NCBI GenBank assembly: GCA_947625765.1
Contig: CANQPP010000001.1
Location: 91,298-155,297, forward strand
Reading direction: 5' to 3'
DNA: 64,000 nucleotides
Source of the DNA: an uncultured Clostridia bacterium
Lineage (GTDB): Bacteria > Bacillota > Clostridia > Christensenellales > UBA1750
Below are positions 55,801-63,095 of the stretch, one piece after another (within the stretch, counting starts at the first letter, position 1; each line of letters starts with the position of its first letter). Made by a program: the position numbers and the translations under genes. The notes beneath the pieces were generated by a model. It ran no database searches. It worked only from the letters and a program-made list of their open reading frames with translations, and was not told where the DNA came from.

Positions 55801-57529
55801 CAACCTTGCGAAAACCTTCAAAGGTTCTGGAGGTGGAGGCGGCGGTGCTGGCAGTGCAGCCAAGTCCGAAGCAGATAAAGTCCGCGACGAGTTCAACAAG
55901 CTCTACAAAGACCTGCAATTCAAGCGCGATGTCAATATCATTGACCAAAAGACCTACCTTGACCAGCTAGACGCGCTCAACAGACAATACTTCGCCAACA
56001 GTGAAGAGTACCTGGACGACTATCAGCGTTACTACAAAGAAGTCTACCAAGGCATGATTAGCTGGTGGGAAGATGCTCTAAGCGCCACTCTTCGTGCTGT
56101 CAACTACGTTATCGACAAACAAATCGAAGCGCTAGAAGATCAGAAGAAACAGCTCCAGAAAGAGAACGAAGAGCGCGAACGTGCCCTTGAGCTTGAGCGG
56201 TTACAGCTTGCCCTTGAAACTGCTCGACGCAACAAGAGTATGCGTGTCTACTACGCTGATCGAGGCTGGGTCTGGGAAGCCGACCAGAACGCCATCAAGC
56301 AAGCCGAAGAGGACATCCGTCAATTTGAATTTGATGAACAAATTAGGCACATTGACGAGATGATCGACAAATGGGAAGAGTACAAGAAGATGTGGCAGGA
56401 CGTTGTGGACGAGTACCACTTCCAACAGGATAAGCTCCTAGCAGACCAGATGCTAGGCGCTGACTGGGAGTCGAAAATCCTCGACCAACGTCTTGATGTT
56501 CTCCAAACGTTTGCCGACCAGTATGCCGCTCTTTGGGACTACATGCAGAGTGCGGCATGGGCTGCGGCCAACTCCATTAACGCTGCTATGGCCAGTATTG
56601 GCGGAAGCGGTGGTGGCGGTGGAGGAGGCGGCGGAGGCGGAAGCAGTTCTTCGGAGGTATGGGAGGACGACGGAACTTATAGACGGGCTGTTAATTCTGC
56701 TCTCAAGAACGCAGGACAGATTGACAAGGCTTTGGAAGAGTATGAGAGCTTATCCGATAAAAACAAGCAAGCTCTTAGCGAGGCCGCGAGTCATGGGAAT
56801 GTCGTTACTTCTGGTTCTGGAGATCGTACTCTTACTCCGGCCCAGGAAGCCGAGAATAAAAAGAAAGCGGCTGAAAGTGCTAAAGCAGCCGCAGAGTCGT
56901 ATCTTGAATCGAAGAAAAAGAAATCGGCTGGAGGAGGCGCGGCTGGCGGCTCCTTTTCAGCTTTCGCCCGTGGTACTAAAAAGGCTCCCGGCGGCCCCGC
57001 CATTATCAACGATGATGTTCGCATCAAGAATGGCTCCGCCGCTGAAATTGTAGACCTTCCCGAAGGCAGCGCTGTTTATCCTTACCAGCTCACCAAGATT
57101 CTTGATACCTCTATCCGCAATGGCGACATGACGGATGTACAAGAAGTGTCCGATGCCATCAAGAATGGTGGTATGCTTCCTGTTGATTCTGTCAAGGCAA
57201 TCGCTGGTGGCGGCATCCGCTCTCTGTTCGATGATGGAGACTTCCTAGACAGAATCGTTGATTCTATGCGGGAGATTCTATCCGACATTTCCGACTCCTC
57301 CCCCATCGGCTGGTTGCGCGGAAAGGTCAATCCCACGAATCAGGCTTCTATGCTTGCAGAGATAGACAACTCCATGACCGTTGGTGACATCAACATCAAT
57401 GTTACCAGCCCGACTTCTACGGAGACGCCCACTCTCATTAAGAACGAGATCGAGCATCTGTTCGATGTTAAGCTCCGCAAGGCGCGGCAACGCACTGGCG
57501 GCATGATCCCCCTCTTGAGTCAATTCTAG
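49793..57529 (+). CDS. Tail tape-measure protein, 2578 aa
   Basis: TTG start six bases after GTGGTG gives MADDITLLIPVRLNEGQIAT; a GTG at 49781 adds four residues. A long coiled-coil region covers residues 1-700. The conserved TMP core is near residues 720-960 (AVDKAMTELKKVTDETSATY; TADFARLGYSLKDAESISDT; GTALKTLSMRLRNTAGELE). Hydrophobic stretches follow, then a helical section and Gly/Ser-rich linkers near 2030 and 2290. The central part (53-55.5 kb) is more AT-rich than the ends. It sets tail length and may act in DNA entry. At about 1.5 angstroms per residue the tail would be near 390 nm. Confidence 0.9.
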   Translation: MADDITLLIPVRLNEGQIATQLSEIQGKLTQAPVKIPITLDTSGMAQTISVQVQGATDQLAASLSKQMDQLSELQAKLIVEQNRIATGGQDNGTLKVLQAQVKALNEGISASARAMQQVNKSAADAAKHEASAQKQALDVAKQKEALYKRIANLQERITKSGSTTEKATTARQSLNDLQTAVSGNTTLADIDESSRKIHDFGNTVVEIEQEAKAATQATTQAIKDQAEKLEAAKKSMQAQRSKLSPYLDVSEEARKRDSAIKGWQTFTSRDNLSDTQLKKALTEEQNSAVTTARIVAQAEEQKRQTRQASTNIAKEQKQVISDLNKVEEKVSKLPDSLTSQSAVLNQLQNVRTALQQPVTDSTALSGYADTIRQANLEANKLAQTEKETNKVLSERAALQKKIVSEKAAVAPYAEKNEGAATTLAGLEQLEKDAQTEAFSIAELKTRLGELSVERAKNVKAAKDQEAQSKQDAKAHEQESKDVNKLSTSLKTLNAQLNTVRKSSGIAEAGDIAINSGNFALGQQLEIYQKQLKNVVGRFDVNTEGLNINRLMGLSGEDRTSLVNQAESVSSAIKKALKSGNDAIGKQTEAWKEAADAYSKYKLDLKTFSRQNTGINADRAQTIAFNNLLSQAQDYHNNFAANFQRMPELNEKYLQFVERLRDPSKWEGGEKQARAYYTTLRKEAQTAGVEVESLSTQLNKLWTSHVGQALTVAAWSLMTHSLRQVYDNVAAVDKAMTELKKVTDETSATYDKFLDNASVRAKKLGATLADTVQATADFARLGYSLKDAESISDTAILYKNVGDGIESVSDASEVVISAMKAFGVEAQNSISIVDKLNEVGNNYAISSKGVGDALLRSGSALAASGNTLEESIGLIVAMNNVMQDPDVVGTALKTLSMRLRNTAGELEALNEDATGAAESITKLQTQILNLTNGKVNIMADNNTFKSTYDIVVELSQVWNSLTDKAQADITRLVAGVRQGNAFASLMTNMAGEGGGMAAAETASNAMGSAMKENEAYLNSIEGTMAQFNASFETFSSNLLDTTAVKSFINAGKGLLDVLNAIVKTVGVVPTTTLFTVIGKGIKGVFKNKAYDTVGYALKKYSSGDLKKTFSSLGDVGNGSFLELQHEGAFQNKEFAELISQMSVYDEKTRNAILSTNLFSKAQRNMINTAVQAVQTNKIFNASLFDMTSDKFKELSAKDQSVLKGFVTKNIGYDKYYSSFAEISNLKGFDYLSEDAKGFVKETVEAQGQVGKLKDQLESFDRLNGGFAMLGSSLKSIFLDPATYIMMTIAAFKMLYDWINKTIKSNQELIEEMQDATEKAKEYESEISELQEKSKANQEELSDKSLSQSRIDYLQKENTLLNEQIDFLKRLKSEEEGLSEKRAKQFANNEGRLTGWQRVVEANRQDGFWSGGLPEFFNTLTALSDADENFAVNHPGESFWKSLLSPFTLGISNLFWGEESAYDVDARIERYNDIANRQDNHTSYYKYKSYMGNGLSSVENYHAWQLYLQNKTDEQLDEWLEDNAEYAQNAMDAMLVLEKNPHANETEIANLRKIINTYAQAQIRDLGISTFEEFMGSGISSDSASGLSAFAKEYSEALASEDEKAIAELTTRFQTEFNSTYNFMQVVGYTIDDLVNKLQELEDAGSDVVIRVTAEGFQSTIDKVNSLQDVLEQITNKEFSVDDAIQYALENNRADYLEDIDFKNGDLSKFYQHLREEQKAESDQLIEDITHDIELYEEKLAEYEKGPTKEYLDKSMQGEGLTESEARYRWEQDKNDYQKELDVAKARLDAAQYQAYSASSSQLATRNYAESLKAPIQNAIDSLNQGTFDTFPIDDLLSKFPQLLGAIQQYNAGIISAEDLTRQFSTVLGQINAQSFESAINGVIDAVNEYGANSSQVYDAFAELEAIIPGVTALFYDDAGAINEQGLASLQSADSLYVFISSMMQANIAAAQANYDNLNSQLQRVSELANDAAFNLQYMAASAALTDAKKQYAEFQETWKNMQSNLAKTFKGSGGGGGGAGSAAKSEADKVRDEFNKLYKDLQFKRDVNIIDQKTYLDQLDALNRQYFANSEEYLDDYQRYYKEVYQGMISWWEDALSATLRAVNYVIDKQIEALEDQKKQLQKENEERERALELERLQLALETARRNKSMRVYYADRGWVWEADQNAIKQAEEDIRQFEFDEQIRHIDEMIDKWEEYKKMWQDVVDEYHFQQDKLLADQMLGADWESKILDQRLDVLQTFADQYAALWDYMQSAAWAAANSINAAMASIGGSGGGGGGGGGGGSSSSEVWEDDGTYRRAVNSALKNAGQIDKALEEYESLSDKNKQALSEAASHGNVVTSGSGDRTLTPAQEAENKKKAAESAKAAAESYLESKKKKSAGGGAAGGSFSAFARGTKKAPGGPAIINDDVRIKNGSAAEIVDLPEGSAVYPYQLTKILDTSIRNGDMTDVQEVSDAIKNGGMLPVDSVKAIAGGGIRSLFDDGDFLDRIVDSMREILSDISDSSPIGWLRGKVNPTNQASMLAEIDNSMTVGDININVTSPTSTETPTLIKNEIEHLFDVKLRKARQRTGGMIPLLSQF

Positions 57530-57540
57530 GTATAGAAAAT

Positions 57541-57560
57541 GGGGCCGAGAAATCGGCCCC
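57541..57560. terminator. Bidirectional terminator
   Basis: GGGGCCGA/TCGGCCCC with a four-base loop lies between two converging genes. The minus-strand tail is ATTTTC; the plus-strand tail is TTCCATTG. Confidence 0.7.
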
Positions 57561-57581
57561 TTCCATTGCCTGATTTTAGAA

Positions 57582-57776
57582 TCAAAGCCCCAGCTTCTTA
57601 GCAGCTTGCTCTGGAGTAATGCCCGCTTCCTTTGCCTTGGCAATAATATCCTTGTAAGTAATAGCGGGTTCAGTGAGGGAGCGCTTCTTCTCTTCTAGGT
57701 CGATAATCTCTTGTTTCTTCTTGGCGATCATGTCGTCAATTCTCTTTAGTCTTTCTTCCTTTGTGATGTTTGCCAT
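57582..57776 (-). CDS. Small coiled-coil protein on opposite strand, 64 aa
   Basis: Start after AAGGAGATGATTCTGT. The helix MANITKEERLKRIDDMIAKK continues with KQEIIDLEEKKRSLTEP. The C-terminal segment YKDIIAKAKEAGITPEQAAK resembles the DNA-binding end of H-NS-like proteins. It has its own consensus promoter and lies against the late genes, the position of a moron expressed in the lysogen. The H-NS likeness is weak. Confidence 0.7.
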   Translation of the reverse strand: MANITKEERLKRIDDMIAKKKQEIIDLEEKKRSLTEPAITYKDIIAKAKEAGITPEQAAKKLGL

Positions 57777-57815
57777 ACAGAATCATCTCCTTCGTTGTTG
57801 GTATGGTCTACGACT

Positions 57816-57844
57816 ATTATATATGCTATTCCTTGTCGCGTCAA
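57816..57844 (-). promoter_or_regulatory. Consensus promoter of minus-strand moron
   Basis: TTGACG (57844-57839), 17-base spacer, TATAAT (57821-57816). Confidence 0.85.
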
Positions 57845-57874
57845 GAATATTAGCTAGATTGGAGGTCGAAGTCT

Positions 57875-58261
57875 ATGTGTGTTGCCTTAGAAAAAGAACA
57901 AGCGGTGGCTGGGTTCATTAACTGCCACGAGGACGGATTGGAGTTCACCGTGCAGGACGTTTACAGCTACATTCGGTCTTTATGGAATGCTGGTTGTGGC
58001 CCTGTTAGACTTAACTTCACACAGCACGAGCTGGAGTTCTTTCTGAACCGTTGCGCAGGCATCTGCTTGCAGAAAATTCCAAGCGGGTACAAGATAGATA
58101 AGTCCCTGTTGAGCGATGAGATGTCCGAGAAGGAGCGCGAGTTTCTTCATGGCAATAAAGAGTTGGCAAAGAGCTTCGACTTGTTCTGCCGACTGCAAGT
58201 AGACTTGAGAACTCCGACTATGCTTCTTGATGAAATGGGCTTCCGCTTTCTTCACACATAA
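57875..58261 (+). CDS. Hypothetical protein, 128 aa
   Basis: Start ATG after TGGAGGTCGAAGTCT. The sequence MCVALEKEQAVAGFINCHED then FTVQDVYSYIRSLWNAG is helical and cysteine-containing. No family is recognised; it is probably an accessory gene linked with the type I toxin locus downstream. Confidence 0.6.
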   Translation: MCVALEKEQAVAGFINCHEDGLEFTVQDVYSYIRSLWNAGCGPVRLNFTQHELEFFLNRCAGICLQKIPSGYKIDKSLLSDEMSEKEREFLHGNKELAKSFDLFCRLQVDLRTPTMLLDEMGFRFLHT

Positions 58262-58275
58262 TGTTGCAAAAATGA

Positions 58276-58304
58276 TTGACGCTGCCTAGATTATGATATA
58301 TAAT
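58276..58304 (+). promoter_or_regulatory. Promoter of antisense RNA (type I system 2)
   Basis: TTGACG (58276-58281), 17-base spacer, TATAAT (58299-58304). Confidence 0.85.
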
Positions 58305-58343
58305 AAAGGAGCAGGGAGAAACTTGCTGGTAACAAGTTCTCCC
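58300..58343 (-). terminator. Terminator of toxin mRNA
   Basis: On the minus strand GGGAGAA-CTTG pairs with CAAG-TTTCTCCC (7 plus 4 bp with one bulge), followed by TGCTCCTTTATTATA. It coincides with the 5' end of the antisense RNA. Confidence 0.65.
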
Positions 58344-58451
58344 CGCTGTGGAATCCTAACGGTTGCCAGAACACACATTAGTTAATGGTTAGTGAAGAAT
58401 CTCCACGCCCCACGAGCCGCCTGGGTCTAGCAGACGGCCCACTTCTTTTTT
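58311..58451 (+). ncRNA. Antisense antitoxin RNA (RatA/SR4-like)
   Basis: About 140 nt, from the consensus promoter to a terminator (GCCG-c-CTG / CAG-a-CGGC at 58416-58437, then CCACTTCTTTTTT). It is fully complementary to the 3' part of the toxin mRNA and the last eight codons of the toxin. TxpA/RatA and BsrG/SR4 of Bacillus have this 3'-overlapping layout. It contains no reading frame. Confidence 0.7.
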
Positions 58452-58528
58452 AAAAACAAGTAGCAAGTTTGAATTAGCATATAGACAATGCTTACAAACA
58501 GGTACGCATTTTGAAGTGTTATGTGCAT
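58427..58528 (-). CDS. TxpA/BsrG-like type I toxin, 33 aa
   Basis: The product begins MHITLQNAYLFVSIVYMLIQ and ends TCYLFLKKKWAVC. It has one transmembrane helix with a KKK anchor, as in TxpA, BsrG and related membrane toxins. AAAGGAGGTG is directly before the ATG. The leader (58664-58529) can fold into CCGCCGTC/GACGGCGG and GCGAG/CTCGC helices that may hide the ribosome site. SPbeta carries such a locus. Confidence 0.7.
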   Translation of the reverse strand: MHITLQNAYLFVSIVYMLIQTCYLFLKKKWAVC

Positions 58529-58670
58529 CACCTCCTTTGGGATTATTTCCCGCGAGGGCAATACACGAGCCTTTTTCTGCTCTCGCAGGATAAAGGCAAC
58601 CGTCTTTTAACCGCCGTCCGTCTACCATTTCTGGTACGCGCTAAGAATCGACGGCGGATTCCATTACAAA

Positions 58671-58699
58671 ATTATACATTTTCTGCGCGGCTATGTCAA
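58671..58699 (-). promoter_or_regulatory. Perfect consensus promoter of type I toxin
   Basis: TTGACA (58699-58694), 17-base spacer, TATAAT (58676-58671). Confidence 0.9.
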
Positions 58700-58713
58700 C
58701 ATTTGACAATAAA

Positions 58714-58747
58714 GGCTCCCGGTTCGTCCGGGAGTCTTGTTTTGTTT
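58714..58747 (+). terminator. Rho-independent terminator
   Basis: CTCCCGG/CCGGGAG with loop TTCGT, then TCTTGTTTTGTTT. After it a 10-codon frame (MKQYLPYHTR, 58762-58794) follows GGAG at eight bases and may be a leader peptide for the baseplate operon. Confidence 0.8.
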
Positions 58748-58845
58748 CTGGAGAGAATTACATGAAGCAATATCTACCGTACCATACGCGGTAATATCGC
58801 TTATTCAAAATCACGGCAGATATTGTTTTGTGAGGTGATTTATCT

Positions 58846-60276
58846 GTGATCTATACACCAGCCAATGCGTCCCCGCGCTCATCGGCTATTGATGCTTCTC
58901 TCGACAATACGTTTGAGTTTTTATTCCAAGGAGACGCGCTGTATCGCTATTACATCGTAGTCTACAATAACGATACGTCTGAAAGGGTGTATACGTCCAA
59001 GACCGTCTCGAATGCGGATGGGACTCCTCTTGCTTATAACGGTGAAATAGTAACCGCAACGGTTCCTGCCAACTCTTTCATCAACGACAGAAACTACATC
59101 TGGCAGGTCGTCATGTTTGAGGACTTGCCGTCTATGATGGTGGCGTCCGGCGTTGTTCAAAAGAGCGATAACAACACGACCACGACATTCAAGATTCGCA
59201 ACCATCCGCAGTTGGAAGTCGGCATGTTCATTACCATCAACTTCGTGGACTACGAGATTTCCGGCTACAACTACGACTCTGGCGAAGTCACGGTCAAGAC
59301 TGCACTCCCCGCCGTCCCGGCAGAGAACACCGCCTACAAGATCATGACGAACTTCATTGCCTCCCCTTCTTTCTTCTTCCGGGCACTAAAAACTCCTAAA
59401 GTAACTCTGACTGCACCTTCTTCTCTCACCTCTCGTGTGCAAAAGTTCGTCGGCACGTACACCCAGGAGCAGCACGTCCCCGTTCGGTATCACCAGTTCA
59501 GTTTGTATGCTGTGGGTACAGAGCGACTGATTATTACTACAGGCCGAGTGTATAGCTCAAGGCTCGAATGGGAGTACGATGGGTTCACCCCTGATACGAC
59601 CTATAGACTGGAACTGCTGGTAGAGAGCCAGGCCGGGCAGGAATGTTCCGACGTGAAAGAGTTCGCCACGGCATACCCCTATCCTGACTTGACCGCGCCG
59701 CCCATTGTGGAACTGAACGAGGACGATAACAGTGCCCGTATCACATGGCGAGACGACATGCAGTCCGTCGGTATCACGACCGGGGAATGCGAACTCGTAC
59801 AAGATTTTCCGTTTAAGGGGACAAACAGCGCGTGGCTAAAGTCCGGGGAGCTGTATTATGACCAGATTGCCCGCCGCCCGCTGTATGTAGAAGAAGATTC
59901 TTTCACCGTGTTCTTGAGTACGTGCCTGGCCGACAAGTTTGATGGCGATATTATTGCCCTTGACTCAGACGACCAAGAGAAGGCTTTCTGCCTGAGGCTA
60001 CATGATTACAAATTCATGTATCGAATGAAAGACCAAGAGAAGCAGGTTGGCGCTATCTATGACGTGTTCGAGGATATGATTGGCCCGACCAAAGCCATAG
60101 ATGATGTGTGCTACGTCTGGAATAATGACATCCCATTCGACTTTAAGACTGCGGATGGCGGTGAAATGTATTGGCGCGAGAACACCACTGACCTTTCTGG
60201 TATGCAATGGAAGTTCGTCCTGATGCCTACCGACTGCAAGGTCAAGAGAATCATCTATTCCAAACTGACCCCATAG
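58846..60276 (+). CDS. Tail/baseplate protein with fibronectin III-like domains, 476 aa
   Basis: GTG start after GAGGTGATTTATCT. Two beta-sandwich segments show FnIII-like ends (YHQFSLYAVGTERLIITTGR; WEYDGFTPDTTYRLELLVES), and a C-terminal jelly-roll-like part follows. The position right after the tape measure suggests a distal-tail or baseplate component; FnIII domains are frequent there. Confidence 0.65.
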   Translation: MIYTPANASPRSSAIDASLDNTFEFLFQGDALYRYYIVVYNNDTSERVYTSKTVSNADGTPLAYNGEIVTATVPANSFINDRNYIWQVVMFEDLPSMMVASGVVQKSDNNTTTTFKIRNHPQLEVGMFITINFVDYEISGYNYDSGEVTVKTALPAVPAENTAYKIMTNFIASPSFFFRALKTPKVTLTAPSSLTSRVQKFVGTYTQEQHVPVRYHQFSLYAVGTERLIITTGRVYSSRLEWEYDGFTPDTTYRLELLVESQAGQECSDVKEFATAYPYPDLTAPPIVELNEDDNSARITWRDDMQSVGITTGECELVQDFPFKGTNSAWLKSGELYYDQIARRPLYVEEDSFTVFLSTCLADKFDGDIIALDSDDQEKAFCLRLHDYKFMYRMKDQEKQVGAIYDVFEDMIGPTKAIDDVCYVWNNDIPFDFKTADGGEMYWRENTTDLSGMQWKFVLMPTDCKVKRIIYSKLTP

Positions 60277-60289
60277 GAGGTGAAGTCGA

Positions 60290-61129
60290 TTGATAAGTAA
60301 AGTGCGCATGTTCGCCGAACAGAAGATAGACTACATGATGCTTCTGAATAGGGTAGCTAATGATTCGGAGATTAAAACGTCGGAAGACCCATATTGGTTG
60401 CCCGAATGGGAACAGATTCCCGGCACAAGAATCGTGGCCGATTACACCGACAGCTTGAACTCCAGTATCATTAAGGGCTTGACAGATGAAATCGTCGGTT
60501 GGATCATCTACCGCCGCAAGAAGGATGAACAGGTCTATCACAAGGTAGGCGAGATTGATGCCGACCGTTTCTTCATTATCGACCACCTCGTCGCTAGTGA
60601 CAACACGTATGCCTGGACGATTGTTCCTAAGACCGAAACGAAGATTGGTATCTCTATGGAATCTGAAATGACATACGTGGACTGGGAATATTGGACGGTC
60701 ACGGCCATCAAGGAGATTGAGCCGAACGTCTATCTGGCCGATAGGGTTTGGCAGTTGCAGATGGATGTGGAAGCTGCGGCGCTGACGCAGAACAGGAATG
60801 TGGTTGTTGCAAGCACTCTTTCCCGCTACCCGAAAATCGTTGTCGGCGAGAACAACTTCATGACGCAGAACATCACCGCCAAGCTGGGCCGTATCAATAA
60901 GTTCAACGGCAAGCTGGAAGATGATATTGAAGGTCTGCAAGAGTGGTATGAATGGATCGCGCAGGGTGGTTATGCTATCATCAAAGACCCGAAGGGCCAT
61001 ATCTTTGGTGCTATTCTGACAGATAGCGCGACCAGCATCGACTACAGGATTCTTGATAAGCCTTCCACCGTCCAGTTCTCGTACACAGAGACGTTCAGCG
61101 TGGACGACATAAGTGTGTACGAGCTGTAA
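60290..61129 (+). CDS. Baseplate-region protein, 279 aa
   Basis: TTG start after AGGAGGTG. Beta-rich (DEIVGWIIYRRKKDEQVYHK; YVDWEYWTVTAIKEIEPNVY) with repeated strand patterns shared with the upstream protein. Probably a second distal-tail subunit; no enzymatic motif is visible. Confidence 0.6.
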   Translation: MISKVRMFAEQKIDYMMLLNRVANDSEIKTSEDPYWLPEWEQIPGTRIVADYTDSLNSSIIKGLTDEIVGWIIYRRKKDEQVYHKVGEIDADRFFIIDHLVASDNTYAWTIVPKTETKIGISMESEMTYVDWEYWTVTAIKEIEPNVYLADRVWQLQMDVEAAALTQNRNVVVASTLSRYPKIVVGENNFMTQNITAKLGRINKFNGKLEDDIEGLQEWYEWIAQGGYAIIKDPKGHIFGAILTDSATSIDYRILDKPSTVQFSYTETFSVDDISVYEL

Positions 61130-61144
61130 AAGGATGGAAGATAT

Positions 61145-62482
61145 TTGAACTATTACGATAAGTATTGCGATGAATATATAAGGGCGGTCAAGCGCCCCGT
61201 TATCTTCCCCGTAGTAAAGATCGAGATTCTGGACTGGAACGAGAATGTTCTTGGCGAGGTATATGCCAGCCTTGATGCAGAGAACGAGAACACTATTACG
61301 ATTGAAGCCCGGCAGGGCGTGAGACGCTATTGCACATTGACTGTGCTTGACGATAAAGGTGATTACTTCCCCGACGCTTATACGCGCTCCTTCTGGATTA
61401 ATAGGAAGTTTCGTGTATATGTAGGCGTAGTGGACAAATGGTACACCCGCGAGTCCGGCGTTGTACTTTACGAGTCCGATTCTATGGCATGGGTCGAGTA
61501 CGTGAAAGACGGCGACCTTGCTTATAGACACGGCGCGATGTTGCACGAGGATACTTACTATTTCTCGCAAGGAATATTTATCTGCACCAGCGCCACCGTG
61601 ACCAGAGAGAGTTCCAAAATCACTGTAACAATCAACGGTGTGGACAAATTTGGACTGTTCACCGCAGACACCAATTACTTCTCGCTGGATGGCACTTATG
61701 TTGTGCCCGTGGACACGCCCATCTACAACATGATTAAGGATGTGCTTGCAACGGAGAACGGTGCTTTTGGTGTCGCTGACCCGGTAAGCCCTATCCTCTC
61801 TCACTCCCATATCAACGAGGTCATGCCGTATGAGTTGAAGCGCTCATCTAACGGCGCTATGGGTGACATCTTGACGGAAATTGGGATGATTCTTGGCGCG
61901 GACATTTTCTATACGCCTGATGGGCACTTGACGATACAAGATGGTACTCTTGACCACTTGTACAGCGGTAAGGCTCCCATCTACGAGTTCTCCGACAGCG
62001 AGCTTGAGTACGTCTCCTCCAGCACGTTCTATGACTTCGCCAATGCGTATAACGCGGTGAAGGTAACGGGAACGAACATGGAAGAGAACGGCTATCACTC
62101 CTACACCGCCGAGAATAATAACCCAGAATCTGATACCCGCATAGAGCTGATTGGCCGGAAGATATATCCTTACGAGAGCGACTCCGTGTACAACGATGAT
62201 CGTGCGAAGGACTTGGCCGAGTACATTCTGAACCGTATGGCAATTGTGCAAAAGACTATGGACTTCCAATGTACCCTTATCCCCCATCTGGATGTGGATA
62301 CGGTCGTGACCATCACGGACAGAAAGCTCAAGTACAACAAGGCCAGGTTCATCATCCAGTCTATTGAGATGCCCCTGCGCCCCGGCGAGTTCATGCAAAT
62401 CTCTGCATCTAACACGGCGCAGCTTCCTTACTACGAGGGCACAGCTTCCACTTCTAGTGAGCTGACAGTGAATCCCACTTGA
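61145..62482 (+). CDS. Baseplate hub-like protein, 445 aa
   Basis: TTG start after AAAGGATGGAAG. The order of domains resembles hub proteins of the gp44/XkdQ kind. An N-terminal barrel (VVKIEILDWNENVLGEVYAS; RKFRVYVGVVDKWYTRESGV) is followed by a segment GDILTEIGMILGADIFYTPD and a C-terminal part LDVDTVVTITDRKLKYNKAR. It would plug the tail tip and open on DNA release. Confidence 0.6.
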   Translation: MNYYDKYCDEYIRAVKRPVIFPVVKIEILDWNENVLGEVYASLDAENENTITIEARQGVRRYCTLTVLDDKGDYFPDAYTRSFWINRKFRVYVGVVDKWYTRESGVVLYESDSMAWVEYVKDGDLAYRHGAMLHEDTYYFSQGIFICTSATVTRESSKITVTINGVDKFGLFTADTNYFSLDGTYVVPVDTPIYNMIKDVLATENGAFGVADPVSPILSHSHINEVMPYELKRSSNGAMGDILTEIGMILGADIFYTPDGHLTIQDGTLDHLYSGKAPIYEFSDSELEYVSSSTFYDFANAYNAVKVTGTNMEENGYHSYTAENNNPESDTRIELIGRKIYPYESDSVYNDDRAKDLAEYILNRMAIVQKTMDFQCTLIPHLDVDTVVTITDRKLKYNKARFIIQSIEMPLRPGEFMQISASNTAQLPYYEGTASTSSELTVNPT

Positions 62483-62497
62483 TAAGAGGAAATATCT

Positions 62498-63073
62498 GTG
62501 ATTAAAGATCAAGACTTGAGTAACATTCGGGCTATTCTTGCCAAAGAGGTTCCTGATTACAAGTCCGCGATGCACATTAAGCCTGCGGTCGTAATTGGAG
62601 CTGTTGGCACGGGCGTTCATTATATGGTTCGCTTCTTGGACAACGAGGATGAAACGCCCATGACGTTTATGAACAAGACTGGAACTACCTTGACCCCAAG
62701 AGATACGGTGTATGTGGCTTACCCCGGAGACAGACTGTCCGGCGGGTTTATCTTCATGCGTTTTGGCACAGAAGGTGCTCCTCCCCTCTCTACTCCGAAG
62801 CACACTGTTACTTATAGGCATGATATTACAACGGAAACGGTGTACGATATGCCAGACCCATTGACGTATGAGTATTACGAGAGCTATGCGTTCCAGGCAG
62901 CTTCTGCCCCCAGGCGCAACTCTTACAATCTCTGCGACTATTGGGTAGACCAAAACGGTGTGCAATATAAGGTTAGCTCTTGGTGTACGATGCCGGATCA
63001 TGACATCACTCTAACGGCCCACTGGTATTCCTACACACCGCGTCCCGTTCAGGGCATCCCAGTCTACACTTAA
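62498..63073 (+). CDS. Baseplate protein with Flg_new/InlB-type repeat, 191 aa
   Basis: GTG start. The N-terminal part is a small barrel (GTGVHYMVRFLDNEDETPMT; RDTVYVAYPGDRLSGGFIFM), as in gp45-like spike proteins. Near residues 135-175 a bacterial repeat of the Listeria-Bacteroides type is seen (YWVDQNGVQYKV, then MPDHDITLTAHW), often used for surface binding. Confidence 0.6.
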   Translation: MIKDQDLSNIRAILAKEVPDYKSAMHIKPAVVIGAVGTGVHYMVRFLDNEDETPMTFMNKTGTTLTPRDTVYVAYPGDRLSGGFIFMRFGTEGAPPLSTPKHTVTYRHDITTETVYDMPDPLTYEYYESYAFQAASAPRRNSYNLCDYWVDQNGVQYKVSSWCTMPDHDITLTAHWYSYTPRPVQGIPVYT

Positions 63074-63095
63074 TGTACCGTGAGGTGGTACACGT

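Noticed and set aside
60251..61810. 519-codon open frame on the minus strand
   Set aside because: It lies fully antisense to two well-supported baseplate genes with good ribosome sites; its composition is a mirror of their codon bias and it has no start signal.
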